A stretch of DNA of 34,017 nt from Streptomyces spiralis (GTDB lineage Bacteria > Actinomycetota > Actinomycetes > Streptomycetales > Streptomycetaceae), in the NCBI RefSeq assembly GCF_014654675.1, contig NZ_BNBC01000070.1:1-34017 (forward strand), in the 5' to 3' direction. A model generated the notes under the pieces. It made no database searches. It saw nothing but the letters and a program-made list of their open reading frames with translations, and was not told the origin of the DNA. Below are positions 7,265 to 15,244 of the stretch, in pieces; positions within the stretch are counted from its first letter, which is position 1; each line of letters starts with the position of its first letter. The position numbers were made by a program, and so were the translations under genes.

Positions 7265-7775
7265 TCTCTCGTGCAGGCTGGCGCCCACAGCATCGAGGCC
7301 AAGCTGTTCACGGTCACCGCCCAGCCCGCCCGCGCCCCGACGAGACCCAGTCCAAGGCCACCGCCCAGCACACGGCCGACCACATCCCACAGCTGCTACT
7401 GCCCGCACAGACCGCCGCCTTGACCGGACTCCTCGACCGCGCCGCAGCGCCGGGTAACGATCTCCGAGCAGCCGGAACGCCGCCCGCTGGGACTGACCAC
7501 CCGGTGCGCCGTCACCTGAGGGAACACTCTCGACGGCCCCTCCCGCGCCCTGGCACCGTCTATGGCCGACGCTCTGCGCCGGGCCGGGCTGGCGACGACG
7601 GAGCCGCACGGCAGCGGCGACGTGTTCTTCGCCGAGCCCCCAGCCGAGCAGCCCGACACACGGTTCCAGATCGCCCCTCCGCCCAGGGCGAAGGCTGGGA
7701 GGTGGTCGACCAGTACTCCGGCGCGTGCGGACGTACGACGACCAGGAGTGGGGCCGGGGATCGCCGAGCGCGTGA
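7265..7775 (+). pseudogene. Decayed coding sequence, family unknown
   Basis: Protein-like segments appear here in changing frames: QAGAHSIEAKLFTVTAQ near 7274, QSKATAQHTADHIPQLLL near 7350, GEGWEVVDQYSGAC near 7690 and RTYDDQEWGRGSPSA ending at TGA 7773-7775. The last overlaps the GTG start at 7772 by a GTGA, as in a coupled gene pair. I read this as one or two genes broken by several frameshifts. A frame open from 7562 to 8176 links part of it to the next gene, so an intact longer gene cannot be excluded. Confidence 0.35.
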
Positions 7776-8176
7776 ACAGTGAGGCGGACGCCGCCCGGCG
7801 CGCTGCTGTCGCGTCGCTGGACCTGCCGGGGCTGTCGGAAGATCTGGTCGAAGAGGAGCAATGGCGGGCTCTGGCCGTGGAGTTGGCCACCGCCGGGCAC
7901 ATGCCCTACGGCCTGGATGGCGTCGACTACACGCAGACGCCGGGATTCCACATCTACCCCAGCGGGGAGCCGGGTACCGCCAAAGTGGCACGGCTGCTGG
8001 AGCCCTGGGGAGCGATCCGGCCCGGAGCCCGCTTCGAGGCCCCCGAACGCGAAGTCGCACGCTACGACGAGGACATGGAGGCCTACGCGCGGCTCCTGAC
8101 CAGGCCCGACCGGACGGTGGCCGTCATGCTAGACGGCATCCAGGTCACGTACAGCAACCCGCCGACCAGGCCCTGA
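7772..8176 (+). CDS. Hypothetical 134-residue protein
   Basis: The product starts MNSEADAARRAAVASL and is acidic, with ALAVELATAGHMPYGLDGVDY in the middle and RYDEDMEAYARLL near the end. GTG 7772 is preferred because an upstream frame ends in an overlapping TGA (GTGA) and because GGGGA lies about 12 bases before it. The same frame is open back to an ATG at 7562, which would give 204 residues, but the added part is Arg/Pro-rich and less protein-like. No family or motif is recognised, and it may be the surviving member of a decayed operon. Confidence 0.5.
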   Translation: MNSEADAARRAAVASLDLPGLSEDLVEEEQWRALAVELATAGHMPYGLDGVDYTQTPGFHIYPSGEPGTAKVARLLEPWGAIRPGARFEAPEREVARYDEDMEAYARLLTRPDRTVAVMLDGIQVTYSNPPTRP

Positions 8177-8325
8177 CCTGCGCGTTCCGGGGCAGCGTCA
8201 CGAAAACCGGTTGCCCCACTGCGGTGCGGGCGGTGGCAGGGTGGATTCGTCGGGGGTGGGGGGCGAGGGCAAGGAAACGAACCCTCCGACCTCGTAGCCG
8301 GGGAGCCGTCAACGTCTCAGTGGCT

Positions 8326-8343
8326 GGCACGCGGGAACGTGCC
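8326..8343. terminator. Weak hairpin between convergent genes
   Basis: GGCACG and CGTGCC pair around a six-base loop. The hairpin lies between the convergent genes ending at 8176 and 8356. It has no T-run, so it is a possible but unproven terminator. Confidence 0.3.
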
Positions 8344-8355
8344 CCAATGCAGACT

Positions 8356-8655
8356 TCACTTCGCGTTCCGTGTGTCCTTGAGGTTGCCCCAGTCCCAGCG
8401 AAAGAGCGGGAGACCGAGGGAGCCGAGGAGGTCGTATGCCTCGCGACCGTCGATCTGGGCACCGCCGGTCACCTCCGCGATCAGGTCCGGGCCGTAGTAG
8501 AGGCCAGAACCGACCAGGATGAACAACTCCCGGTTGCGGAGATCGTTTTGATGGAGAGAGCGGAGCCGGGCCGCGGCGGCGTGGATGTCGCGCCGAGTAA
8601 TGGTGTGGGTCTTGCTGCCGATGGTACGGGTGACGCTTTCGGGGTGGGTGCTCAT
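8356..8655 (-). CDS. Small hypothetical protein (99 residues)
   Basis: ATG 8655 follows GGAG at good spacing; the frame remains open upstream but that part is Pro/Ser-rich and lacks a binding site. The product begins MSTHPESVTRTIGSKTHT and contains RRDIHAAAARLRSLHQNDL, a helical basic segment, then a hydrophobic strand FILVGSGLYYGPDLIAEV and an aromatic C-terminus (LFRWDWGNLKDTRNAK). It resembles small cytoplasmic actinomycete proteins of unknown function. It stands alone, convergent with the 7772 gene. Confidence 0.55.
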   Translation of the reverse strand: MSTHPESVTRTIGSKTHTITRRDIHAAAARLRSLHQNDLRNRELFILVGSGLYYGPDLIAEVTGGAQIDGREAYDLLGSLGLPLFRWDWGNLKDTRNAK

Positions 8656-9053
8656 AGGTGGGTCTCCGTGGTCAGTTGACGGGGATCGGGCAGGCTCGAT
8701 CGGCGATGATCCGGCGGAGGCACCCGGAAGGGGGCCGGATGCACGGGCCGCAGGGCAAGCGCGCACGGTTCGGTCCAGTTCAGTTGACAGCACAGCCCCG
8801 CAGCAAGTCCACAAAGGAGCAGATAGTTACAAGGGACGCGCTCGTAGCGTGGGCTGAGTCGCGGTACCCAGACAGCCAAGGCATCGTGCGCTCGCACCGT
8901 AGAAGGAGCTCATTAGGAACCCAGGCTCGCCCGCTGCAGCCGCCGCGTGCCATGCCCCGGCTGCATTGCGCACAGCTCAAGACCTGCCTGCCGCATGCCG
9001 GGCCAGGTCTGCCCTTCCCCGTCCCGGCATGCGGCCCCTACAGTGGACGAAGA
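8656..9053. other. Intergenic region between divergent genes
   Basis: No gene is supportable here. TTGAC occurs twice on the + strand (near 8677 and 8783), the second as a perfect TTGACA -35 box, but no matching -10 box is clear. AAAGGAG near 8813 has no start codon at suitable spacing. The region should contain the promoters of the divergent genes at 8655 and 9054. Confidence 0.3.
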
Positions 9054-9413
9054 ATGACCATGGACACTAACCACACCGCCCTGCTTCTCGACCTCGCCGC
9101 CCGCTCCCAGCACCTCAGCAACCGGGAGGCGCTGCAGGGCCTCCTGGCCACAGGCCACCGCGCCTGGTGCAAGGGCTTCGCCGACGTCCAGGCCGGCGTT
9201 GACCGGGAGGCCATGAGCCTGTCCGACGCCGAGCTCGCCGAGCGGTGCGCCGCTGCGTGCGTACCGTGGGAGCAGGGGATGACGCGCAGCGAGGCGGTCT
9301 CCGCTCTCGCCTTCATGACGTGGGATGCCGCGCCGGCCGCGATGGCCTACACGGAGCTGGAGGAGCGTGCGGCGCACTTCGGGGTGTGCCTGCTGGGCGA
9401 GGAAGTGATGTAG
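9054..9413 (+). CDS. Hypothetical 119-residue protein
   Basis: ATG 9054 follows GGACGAAG; a second in-frame ATG at 9060 could also serve. The product is acidic and almost wholly helical: HTALLLDLAARSQHLSNREA, LLATGHRAWCKGFADVQAG, then ELAERCAAACVPWEQGMTRSE. It has several Cys residues without a clear metal motif, and no membrane segment. The family is not recognised. It is followed after 43 bases by the third copy of the shared leader element. Confidence 0.55.
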   Translation: MTMDTNHTALLLDLAARSQHLSNREALQGLLATGHRAWCKGFADVQAGVDREAMSLSDAELAERCAAACVPWEQGMTRSEAVSALAFMTWDAAPAAMAYTELEERAAHFGVCLLGEEVM

Positions 9414-9456
9414 GACGGCTTTGGCGTCAGGCTGGACAGCAAACCATCTACTTTGG

Positions 9457-9524
9457 CATTATCGAACATGTCGCGCTCGTCCGAGTGCCGGCACCGCCGT
9501 GCTGATCCTTCCAAAGAGGCCCTG
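9457..9524 (+). promoter_or_regulatory. Shared promoter/leader element, copy C
   Basis: CATTATCGAACATGTCG (9457-9473) differs from copy A at 608 in two bases. Downstream, CCGGCACCGCCG and a purine-rich AAAGAGG lead to the ATG at 9525. Apart from the core, similarity to copies A and B is weaker. Its presence 8 kb away, before a DNA-binding-type protein, suggests the three genes share a regulator. Confidence 0.4.
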
Positions 9525-10430
9525 ATGTCTTCCGCCGACCGGCTCGTGGACACCACGCAGATCGTGTCCGAGTTCGGCACGAGCAAGCCCCGGATCAGCG
9601 ACTGGAGCAACAACCCGGACAGTGGTTTCCCCGCGGTCGCGCACACGGAAGGCCGCAAGCGGTTCTGGCGCCACGACGAGGTCGCGGCGTTCTTCGCGCA
9701 GCGTGCTCCGAAGAAGCGCGCGCTGCCGGCCGCGGTACTCGAGGCCGACCAGGACGAGCTGCTGACCAAGCGGGAGGTGTCGCAGCTTCTCGGCTACACC
9801 CGCACGTCAACCATCGACGGCTACTTCCGCGACCGGCCCGGTTACTTCCCGGAGCCCGACGCGGACGTCGACGGTCCGATGTGGCGCCGCGGCACGATCG
9901 TGGCCTGGGTCGCCAGCCGCCCCGGCAAGGGCCGGCGCAGCTCCGCTCCGGCGGCAGCGCGGCATGAGGTGTCGGCGGACGGGGACCCCGACGAGCTGCT
10001 CGGTACGGCCGAGGTCGCTGCGCTGCTCGGCTACGGCAGCCCGGCTTCCTTTTCCAGCGCCCTCTACCAGGGGCGCATCCCCGAACTGCCCGAACCGGAC
10101 GCCCTGCAGAAGGAGGAAGGCAGCCGCGGCCCGGGCCGCAAGAAGTGGCGGCGGGCGACCGTCGTCGCTGTCGCCCGCAAGCGTGGTGTGCTGCCGCCGG
10201 CCGACCAGGACGAGCACGAGGACCTGGTCGGCGCCTCCGAGGCAGCCCGGATCCTCGGATACGGCAACGCCGACAGTTTCATCAGTGCGCTCGGGCACGG
10301 GCTCCTGCCCGACCTCGAGCAGCCCGACGGATACGAGTACCGGCGCGGCAGCGCCGGCCGTCCTCGTCAGCAGCGCTGGAAACGCTCCCGCCTCGAGGAG
10401 CTGGCCGCGCGCCGCTCCTCGACGTCCTGA
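9525..10430 (+). CDS. Protein of four tandem helix-turn-helix-like repeats
   Basis: ATG 9525 follows AAAGAGG; the frame is open from 9453 but that part is the leader element. The 301-residue product consists of about four repeats of an excisionase/MerR-like fold: residues 5-60 (TTQIVSEFGTSKPRISDW ... FWRHDEVAAF), about 78-135 (TKREVSQLLGYTRTSTID ... WRRGTIVAWV), 156-222 (GTAEVAALLGYGSPASFS ... WRRATVVAVA) and 232-298 (GASEAARILGYGNADSF ... WKRSRLEELA). Each repeat has a helix-turn-helix, a Pro-rich wing and a W(R/K)R recognition-like end. Single domains of this type bind DNA as excisionases or plasmid regulators; four in one chain is unusual. A binding role for the leader elements is inference. 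Confidence 0.75.
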   Translation: MSSADRLVDTTQIVSEFGTSKPRISDWSNNPDSGFPAVAHTEGRKRFWRHDEVAAFFAQRAPKKRALPAAVLEADQDELLTKREVSQLLGYTRTSTIDGYFRDRPGYFPEPDADVDGPMWRRGTIVAWVASRPGKGRRSSAPAAARHEVSADGDPDELLGTAEVAALLGYGSPASFSSALYQGRIPELPEPDALQKEEGSRGPGRKKWRRATVVAVARKRGVLPPADQDEHEDLVGASEAARILGYGNADSFISALGHGLLPDLEQPDGYEYRRGSAGRPRQQRWKRSRLEELAARRSSTS

Positions 10431-10444
10431 CTGCAGCGCACCGA

Positions 10445-10461
10445 CCCGCCTCGCAGGCGGG
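10445..10461 (+). terminator. Likely terminator hairpin
   Basis: CCCGCCT-CGC-AGGCGGG forms a 7-base-pair stem with a three-base loop, 15 bases after the stop of the 9525 gene. It lacks a T-run, as is common in high-GC actinomycetes. Confidence 0.5.
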
Positions 10462-11287
10462 ATACCGTAAGACCGCGGCCTCTGGTTTAAGGGATCGACG
10501 AACTCCCGGCGGGCCAGACGCCGCACGATGGCCGGTATGGAGAGGCCAGCCACCCCTCCCCCGCGAAGCCACACAGCTCCGCGGAACCGGCCATCACCCC
10601 TTTTTCGCCCGACCACGCATGGCAGTTGTCAGCAAGGCAACGCAGGGCGTGGACACCGCAGCTCGCCTGCCCACGACCAGGGCCATGGGCGGTCCGACCA
10701 TAGACCCGACCACGCATGGCCAGCCCCTGTTCTCGAGGGCTGCGCAGTCCCTTCCCAGGTAGCGTGCACAGGCTGCTGCGTACTCAAAGCCGTGCACCTG
10801 CCGACTGACGGGCACTGCTTGGGTCCCATGCGCAACGCGGCACCCTCTCGTCGGCCTGCACGAACCGGTACCCCTGCTGGGGAGAACACCTCTGCGCACG
10901 CTGCGCGCATGGTTTTGAAACCCGTCTATTAGGCATTCTGCGGCCAGTGGTGAGGCGCGCCACTCGAGGCTGTCGGTCGGGTCCTCGTCCGCCCGGCCGC
11001 TGGCTCCAAGGGTGCGGCGCCGACTCCTTCGATCTCGGTCAGCGGCCACCAGAGTCCACACTCCGCTCAGCAGCAAAGGCAGATCGGGCCACCCCGGGGG
11101 CCGTCGGGGGCCGACCCCCACAACCGCCGCAACATGCGGTGACACCGATCCGCTGCCACGAACGATCCGCGTCACACACTTGGTGCGGTCGGCGGGTCGC
11201 CGGGGAACTCGCGGCTCGGTGCCGACTTACGCCCCGTGCCGCTGAGCTCTGCGATGCTTGGGGCAACGTGCGAAAGGGGCGGCGTTC
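10462..11287. other. Long gap; a 16-base direct repeat is the only feature seen
   Basis: No gene is supportable on either strand; the open frames here lack ribosome binding sites and look like GC-rich shadows. CCCGACCACGCATGGC occurs at 10608-10623 and again at 10705-10720. The right end must hold the promoter of the NUDIX gene at 11288. Confidence 0.35.
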
Positions 11288-11821
11288 ATGCAGTGGAAGA
11301 CCCATGGCGAACGGCAGATCTACACCAACCAGTGGGTGAACCTGTGTCTGGTGGATGTCCAACAGCCCGACGGGCGCCGCTGGGAGCACCATGTCGTGCG
11401 TCTGCGGCACCTCGCCGTGGCTGCCGTCGTGAACGATCGCCGCGAAGTGCTCATGATGTGGCGGCACCGGTTCATCACCGACGCGTGGGCGTGGGAGCTG
11501 CCCATGGGGCTGATCGAAGACGGCGAGACGCCGGAGCAGGCGGCCGCCCGTGAGGTGCTGGAGGAAACGGGCTGGCGGCCGGGGCCGCTCAAGCCGCTGA
11601 TCTATGCTGAGCCGGCGAACGGGATCACGGACTCCCAGCATCACGTCTTCCGCGCGGCCGAGGCCACCTACATTGGACCACCGACCGAGAAGAACGAATC
11701 CGACCGCATCGAGTGGATCCCGCTCGCTGACGTGCGCGGCATGATCGATCGCCGCGAGATCGTCAGCAGCGGCTCGCTGGTCGGCCTGCTGTACGTGCTC
11801 ATGGACGAGGCGTTCGGCTGA
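11288..11821 (+). CDS. NUDIX hydrolase (ADP-ribose pyrophosphatase-like)
   Basis: A 177-residue enzyme of the NUDIX superfamily, which hydrolyses nucleoside diphosphates linked to another group. ATG 11288 follows GAAAGGGG. The Nudix box is complete at residues 74-96 (GLIEDGETPEQAAAREVLEE then TGW): the Gly, the first Glu and the REVLEE metal-binding core all match. The preceding MWRHRFITDAWAWELP is typical of the ADP-ribose/NADH-type subgroup, so a sugar-nucleotide substrate is likely, though NUDIX specificity is hard to read. It ends 12 bases from the end of the convergent XRE gene. No other catalytic partner is adjacent. Confidence 0.9.
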   Translation: MQWKTHGERQIYTNQWVNLCLVDVQQPDGRRWEHHVVRLRHLAVAAVVNDRREVLMMWRHRFITDAWAWELPMGLIEDGETPEQAAAREVLEETGWRPGPLKPLIYAEPANGITDSQHHVFRAAEATYIGPPTEKNESDRIEWIPLADVRGMIDRREIVSSGSLVGLLYVLMDEAFG

Positions 11822-11833
11822 AGCGGGCGGTTT

Positions 11834-13159
11834 TCAAACGGTGAGGAGCTCCCGCAGCCGGCCCTCGAACGCTGTGGCGACGGGCTCTTTGCGATAGGGG
11901 CCCAGCAGGTTGTAGAACTCTTTGAGGTGGCCAGTCACCCGTGGGGACGCCACGGCTGAGGCTCGCTCCAGTGCCTCTGTGGCAGTTTGGCACGCCTGGT
12001 CCAGTTTGCCTTGCTGCAACTGGATCCGGGCGAGCCAGAAGGCGTGGAAGGCGCGGCCCCTCTCGTTGGTGCTGCGGCTTTCCCTGCGCAGAGCATCCGT
12101 GACCAGTGGCTCGGCGGTGGCTGCCTCGCCCAGACGCCCGTGGGCGATCCCGGTGTCCGCGATCAGCTTGGGCTCGTCGAAGTAGGTCACCCAGGCGGGG
12201 TCGGGATCGCCCTGCCGGATTCGCTTGAACTGCTGATGCGCATCGAAGATGGCCGTGTGGGTGGCGTTCCGGTTGCCGAGGGTGGCGTGCGCGAAGGCTT
12301 CCCGCATGGACAGCATGGACAGTACGCGCGGTGTCGTGCCTACGGCATCTCGGGCTTCGTCCTGGGCTGCAGTGACGTAGGCCAAAGCGTCCCCGGGTTT
12401 GTCTTGGTAGGTGGCCTGGAGGCTCATGCATGCCAGCACGTTGGCCATGAACTGGCGGTCGTCGATCTGCTTGGCCAGTTGCAGGGCCTCGGCGAAGTAC
12501 GTACGGGCCTGACTGTACTGGCGTGCGTCGAAGTGCGTCCAGCCGGTCAGGCGCGCCAGTTCAGCTGCCACGGCGTACAGCTCGTGCTGGACGGGCTTGT
12601 GCCGATCCTCCTTGATGAGCTCGACGACGTACCGGAGTTGGCCGACGACCGCCGGCCTCAGCGCTTCTCCTCCGTGCTGGTCGTCCCGGCGCCAATAGTC
12701 CTCGATCGACGCTCGCAGTGCCTTGAGTGTGGAAGGGCTCGGGCGGGTCCGTGAGGTCAGAGCAAGGAAGCTGTCCGCGTCTAACCCCGGCAGAGCGCTG
12801 GGTACTGCCTCCTGTTGTGGTTCCTCACGGCGGGGCAGTTGCCGCTCGGTGGTGGTAAGAGCGGCAGGCGTCTCCCATGGACGCCGGGCAAGTCCGACCA
12901 TGTGGCCAGGGATGCGCAATCCGTCGGCGACACGCTCGATCACGTCCATGTGGACCAACTGCCGACGCGCTGCCATGACTTCGCCGACTCGGCTGGGCGT
13001 CAGGTCACAACGGCGGGCGATCATTGACGGGTAGATGCCCGCATGGACCTTGACCAGCCGGAACACGCGGGAGAAGTCACGGACGCGGCATGCCTCGATC
13101 ATCTCAGGGTCGGTGAGCAGCCGGGCAGGAAGCTCCTGCGGACGGGACGGCTCGGCCAT
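11834..13159 (-). CDS. XRE-type regulator with TPR-like C-terminal domain
   Basis: A 441-residue cytoplasmic regulator. ATG 13159 is chosen over a TTG at 13189 because GGGAG lies just upstream. Near residues 30-85, VFRLVKVHAGIYPSMIARRC, then LTPSRVGEVMAARR and IERVADGLRIPGHMV form an XRE helix-turn-helix. The remaining 300 residues are helical repeats (tetratricopeptide type) such as ARTYFAEALQLAKQID and ACQTATEALERASAVA. Streptomyces carries many such proteins next to specialised metabolite and HATPase genes. It is divergent from the 13281 operon, and the palindrome at 13218-13232 lies between, so it probably controls itself and that operon. Confidence 0.85.
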   Translation of the reverse strand: MAEPSRPQELPARLLTDPEMIEACRVRDFSRVFRLVKVHAGIYPSMIARRCDLTPSRVGEVMAARRQLVHMDVIERVADGLRIPGHMVGLARRPWETPAALTTTERQLPRREEPQQEAVPSALPGLDADSFLALTSRTRPSPSTLKALRASIEDYWRRDDQHGGEALRPAVVGQLRYVVELIKEDRHKPVQHELYAVAAELARLTGWTHFDARQYSQARTYFAEALQLAKQIDDRQFMANVLACMSLQATYQDKPGDALAYVTAAQDEARDAVGTTPRVLSMLSMREAFAHATLGNRNATHTAIFDAHQQFKRIRQGDPDPAWVTYFDEPKLIADTGIAHGRLGEAATAEPLVTDALRRESRSTNERGRAFHAFWLARIQLQQGKLDQACQTATEALERASAVASPRVTGHLKEFYNLLGPYRKEPVATAFEGRLRELLTV

Positions 13160-13217
13160 CGCAAAGCTCCCAGGTCGAGGACTACTCAAGGTTGCTTTAG
13201 GTCACCTGCCGTGATGA

Positions 13218-13232
13218 TACCCAACTTGGGTA
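13218..13232. promoter_or_regulatory. Perfect 15-base palindrome, likely operator
   Basis: TACCCAACTTGGGTA is a perfect inverted repeat around a central C, in the 121-base region between the divergent XRE regulator (start 13159) and the 13281 gene. Position, symmetry and lower GC content than the surroundings all fit a repressor or activator site, most simply for the neighbouring XRE protein. Confidence 0.65.
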
Positions 13233-13280
13233 ATCAGCCGGGCCTTTCTGCGTGCTTTCCGAAATCGCGAAGCTCTGAGT

Positions 13281-13976
13281 ATGGCGAACGAACAGACGAC
13301 GGCCGCGGCGAGACAGGCGCAGTCCTCCGACTCCGAGCCGGTTCGTCCCGATGGTGATGCGGCGGTGGCCGTCACCGGCAGTATGTCGCAGCCCGCGGTG
13401 GGGACTTTGCTGGTGGACAGCCGCAATGGCCGGGTGGGCGTGGTCATGAGCCACGAAGGCCCCTACGTCCAACTCCGGCCGACACTCGGAGGAAGGGAGG
13501 GAGTTGTCTCCATGTCCCCAAGACACGCCGGATCGAGCCTGTTAGAGGCTCTGCCCCACGCCAGTGATGCTGTTCTACCGGGCTTCGGTATAGCGATCCG
13601 TTCCGAGCCGGCGAGCGTGGAGGTCGCGCGGCGCGTCACAAGGGCGTGGGCCCACTATTGCCGACTTCCCGGCGACCTGGTCGATGCATTCTTGATCGTG
13701 GTGTCGGAGCTGTGCACGAATGCGGTGCTGCACGGGCGGTGCGACGTGTTCGACGTACGTGGCTGGATGACCGCGGCAGGCGAACTCCGCTTGGAAGTCC
13801 ACGACAGAACACCTTCGGCGGTCCCCGAACCGCAGCAGCCCCGTGCCGGGGTCGAGCATGGGCGCGGGCTGCTCCTGGTGGATGCTCTGGTCACGGACCT
13901 CGGCGGCTCCTGGGGCTTCACCGAGGACGGCACGTGCGCGTGGTGCACCATCGCTGTGCCCGGGCAGGGGCGGTGA
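13281..13976 (+). CDS. HATPase-domain protein with N-terminal extension
   Basis: A 231-residue protein. Residues about 100-230 form a GHKL ATPase of the anti-sigma/HATPase_c_2 type seen throughout Streptomyces: an N-box ELCTNAVLHG, a short G1-like region (VHDRTPSAVPEP) and a G2 box EHGRGLLLVDAL. The first 80 residues contain VGTLLVDSRNGRVGVVM and SHEGPYVQLRPTLGGRE, which resemble small stand-alone actinomycete proteins, so this may be a fusion of two genes. An internal ATG at 13512 could start the HATPase part alone. No ribosome site is clear at 13281. It overlaps the next gene by a GTGA and probably acts as a regulatory kinase or anti-sigma-like protein for the locus. Confidence 0.75.
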   Translation: MANEQTTAAARQAQSSDSEPVRPDGDAAVAVTGSMSQPAVGTLLVDSRNGRVGVVMSHEGPYVQLRPTLGGREGVVSMSPRHAGSSLLEALPHASDAVLPGFGIAIRSEPASVEVARRVTRAWAHYCRLPGDLVDAFLIVVSELCTNAVLHGRCDVFDVRGWMTAAGELRLEVHDRTPSAVPEPQQPRAGVEHGRGLLLVDALVTDLGGSWGFTEDGTCAWCTIAVPGQGR

Positions 13977-14395
13977 CCGCCGTCGTGCAGCACGGGAGGC
14001 ATCCTGTACCTCGGTGGACGCCTCCTGTGGAGCCTGAGGTGCTCCAGGACATGCTCGCCAGGATCCGCCGGTGGCAGCCGTTCGACGGTGATGCGCTCCT
14101 GGAGGATGTGGGGGCCGTGCTGGATGACTGCATTCCGACCGAGCAGCACGTGGATGAGCTCGCGCAGCGTCTGCGCGGCCACCTGGTGCGACTGGTCGAC
14201 ATCGCCGTCGCCACCGGGGCCGAGCAGCGCGACACCGCCACAGCCGGGCTGGTGGAACGTGCGCACGCCGTGTGCCGTGAGGCGGTGCCTTGTGACCGCT
14301 GGAAGGCGGTCGGTTACCTACGCCGGATGGGTTGGACCGTGCAGGAGCTTCATGAACGGCTCGTGGTCACGGACTGCTTGAGGGAAGCGGCATGA
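13973..14395 (+). CDS. DUF6415 family protein
   Basis: A 140-residue protein that matches my recollection of DUF6415, a Streptomyces family annotated as linked to natural product biosynthesis but with no known reaction. GTG 13973 overlaps the previous stop by 4 bases and the product ends in an ATGA overlap with the next gene, so the three are translated together. The sequence is all-helical: EVLQDMLARIRRWQPFDGDA, VDELAQRLRGHLVRLVDIA, and a C-terminus VGYLRRMGWTVQELHERLV. Helical bundle and operon position suggest a helper or regulatory role; no catalytic motif is seen. Confidence 0.7.
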   Translation: MTAVVQHGRHPVPRWTPPVEPEVLQDMLARIRRWQPFDGDALLEDVGAVLDDCIPTEQHVDELAQRLRGHLVRLVDIAVATGAEQRDTATAGLVERAHAVCREAVPCDRWKAVGYLRRMGWTVQELHERLVVTDCLREAA

Positions 14396-15105
14396 GCCCG
14401 GTCCTGGTAGGCCGAGCCAGAGAACAGACGAGAGAGATGACACCTTCCGTGCGTACTGCCACCGACACAGGCCTGGTCCCCTTCATCACGTTGCGAGAGG
14501 GGGAGGAGGCCGCGCCCGACAACCTGATCATCCTCTCCTCGCCTTCGGGGCTTCGCCTGTACTACGCCGATGAGGACCCCCGCGACCGGGACCTGCACGG
14601 CGTCCTCATGGCACGGTGCAGCTTCACCATGGACCGGCACAAGATGCCCACGGGCAGGCCGCAGTGGAAGCTAATGCACCCCCACCGGCAGATGATGACC
14701 ATGCAAGCCATGCGCTGCCAGATCTGCGCCGAGCCCGCCCGGACCCCCCTCGGGTTCGTCTTCCTCGCCGGGCCCGGCACCATCGACCCCGAGCAGGCGC
14801 CGACCCTGACGAACCAGCCGCCCGTCTGCGCCCAGCACGCCGTCCCAGCGGCACGGCTCTGCCCGCACCTGGCAGGCCACCCCATGGTGTTCATCGCGCG
14901 CAGCGCACCCCTGTACGGGGTGCAAGGCGCCCTCTACGGCTACGGAGAAAGCGGCGTCCAGGTCGTGGCTCAGCCCGACGAGCCGCTGCCCTACGGGCAC
15001 CCGAACCTGCCCACCTTCCTCGCCTCGCAGATCGTGCGCCGGCTGGGCTCCTTCCGCGTCACCGGCATCGACGACCTGGAGCGCGAACTCAAGCACGCCG
15101 CATAG
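14392..15105 (+). CDS. Hypothetical Cys-containing protein of the candidate RiPP locus
   Basis: A 237-residue protein overlapping the DUF6415 gene by ATGA at 14392. The family is not recognised. The first 40 residues are polar; a strand-rich stretch follows (LIILSSPSGLRLYYAD). Then MRCQICAEPARTPLGFVFLA and PPVCAQHAVPAARLCPHL provide a CxxC and a CxxH about 40 residues apart, which could form a zinc site. The C-terminus VRRLGSFRVTGIDDLERELK looks like a small helical cap. Its place directly before the radical SAM gene suggests a partner, for example in substrate recognition, but no RiPP recognition element fold can be asserted by eye. Second possible start: ATG 14437. Confidence 0.6.
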   Translation: MSPVLVGRAREQTREMTPSVRTATDTGLVPFITLREGEEAAPDNLIILSSPSGLRLYYADEDPRDRDLHGVLMARCSFTMDRHKMPTGRPQWKLMHPHRQMMTMQAMRCQICAEPARTPLGFVFLAGPGTIDPEQAPTLTNQPPVCAQHAVPAARLCPHLAGHPMVFIARSAPLYGVQGALYGYGESGVQVVAQPDEPLPYGHPNLPTFLASQIVRRLGSFRVTGIDDLERELKHAA

Positions 15106-15244
15106 ACCCCGCCCGATGGCCCGGATACCCCTGGCCGTGGCCATCGGGCGGCCCAAGCTCCCGGCGCGGGGACTCACTCCGACCGTTCCCCCACGGCAGG
15201 CCCGCCCCCGCGCCGGGGCCCGCCTTGAGAATTGGAGAGGCACC

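Noticed and set aside
9457..9473. LexA (SOS) box reading of CGAACATGTCG
   Set aside because: The actinobacterial SOS box needs CGAAC-N4-GTTCG; the right half-site is absent in all three copies.
10594..11175. Minus-strand 193-codon frame in the gap before the NUDIX gene
   Set aside because: It has no ribosome binding site, no protein-like pattern and no homologous motif.
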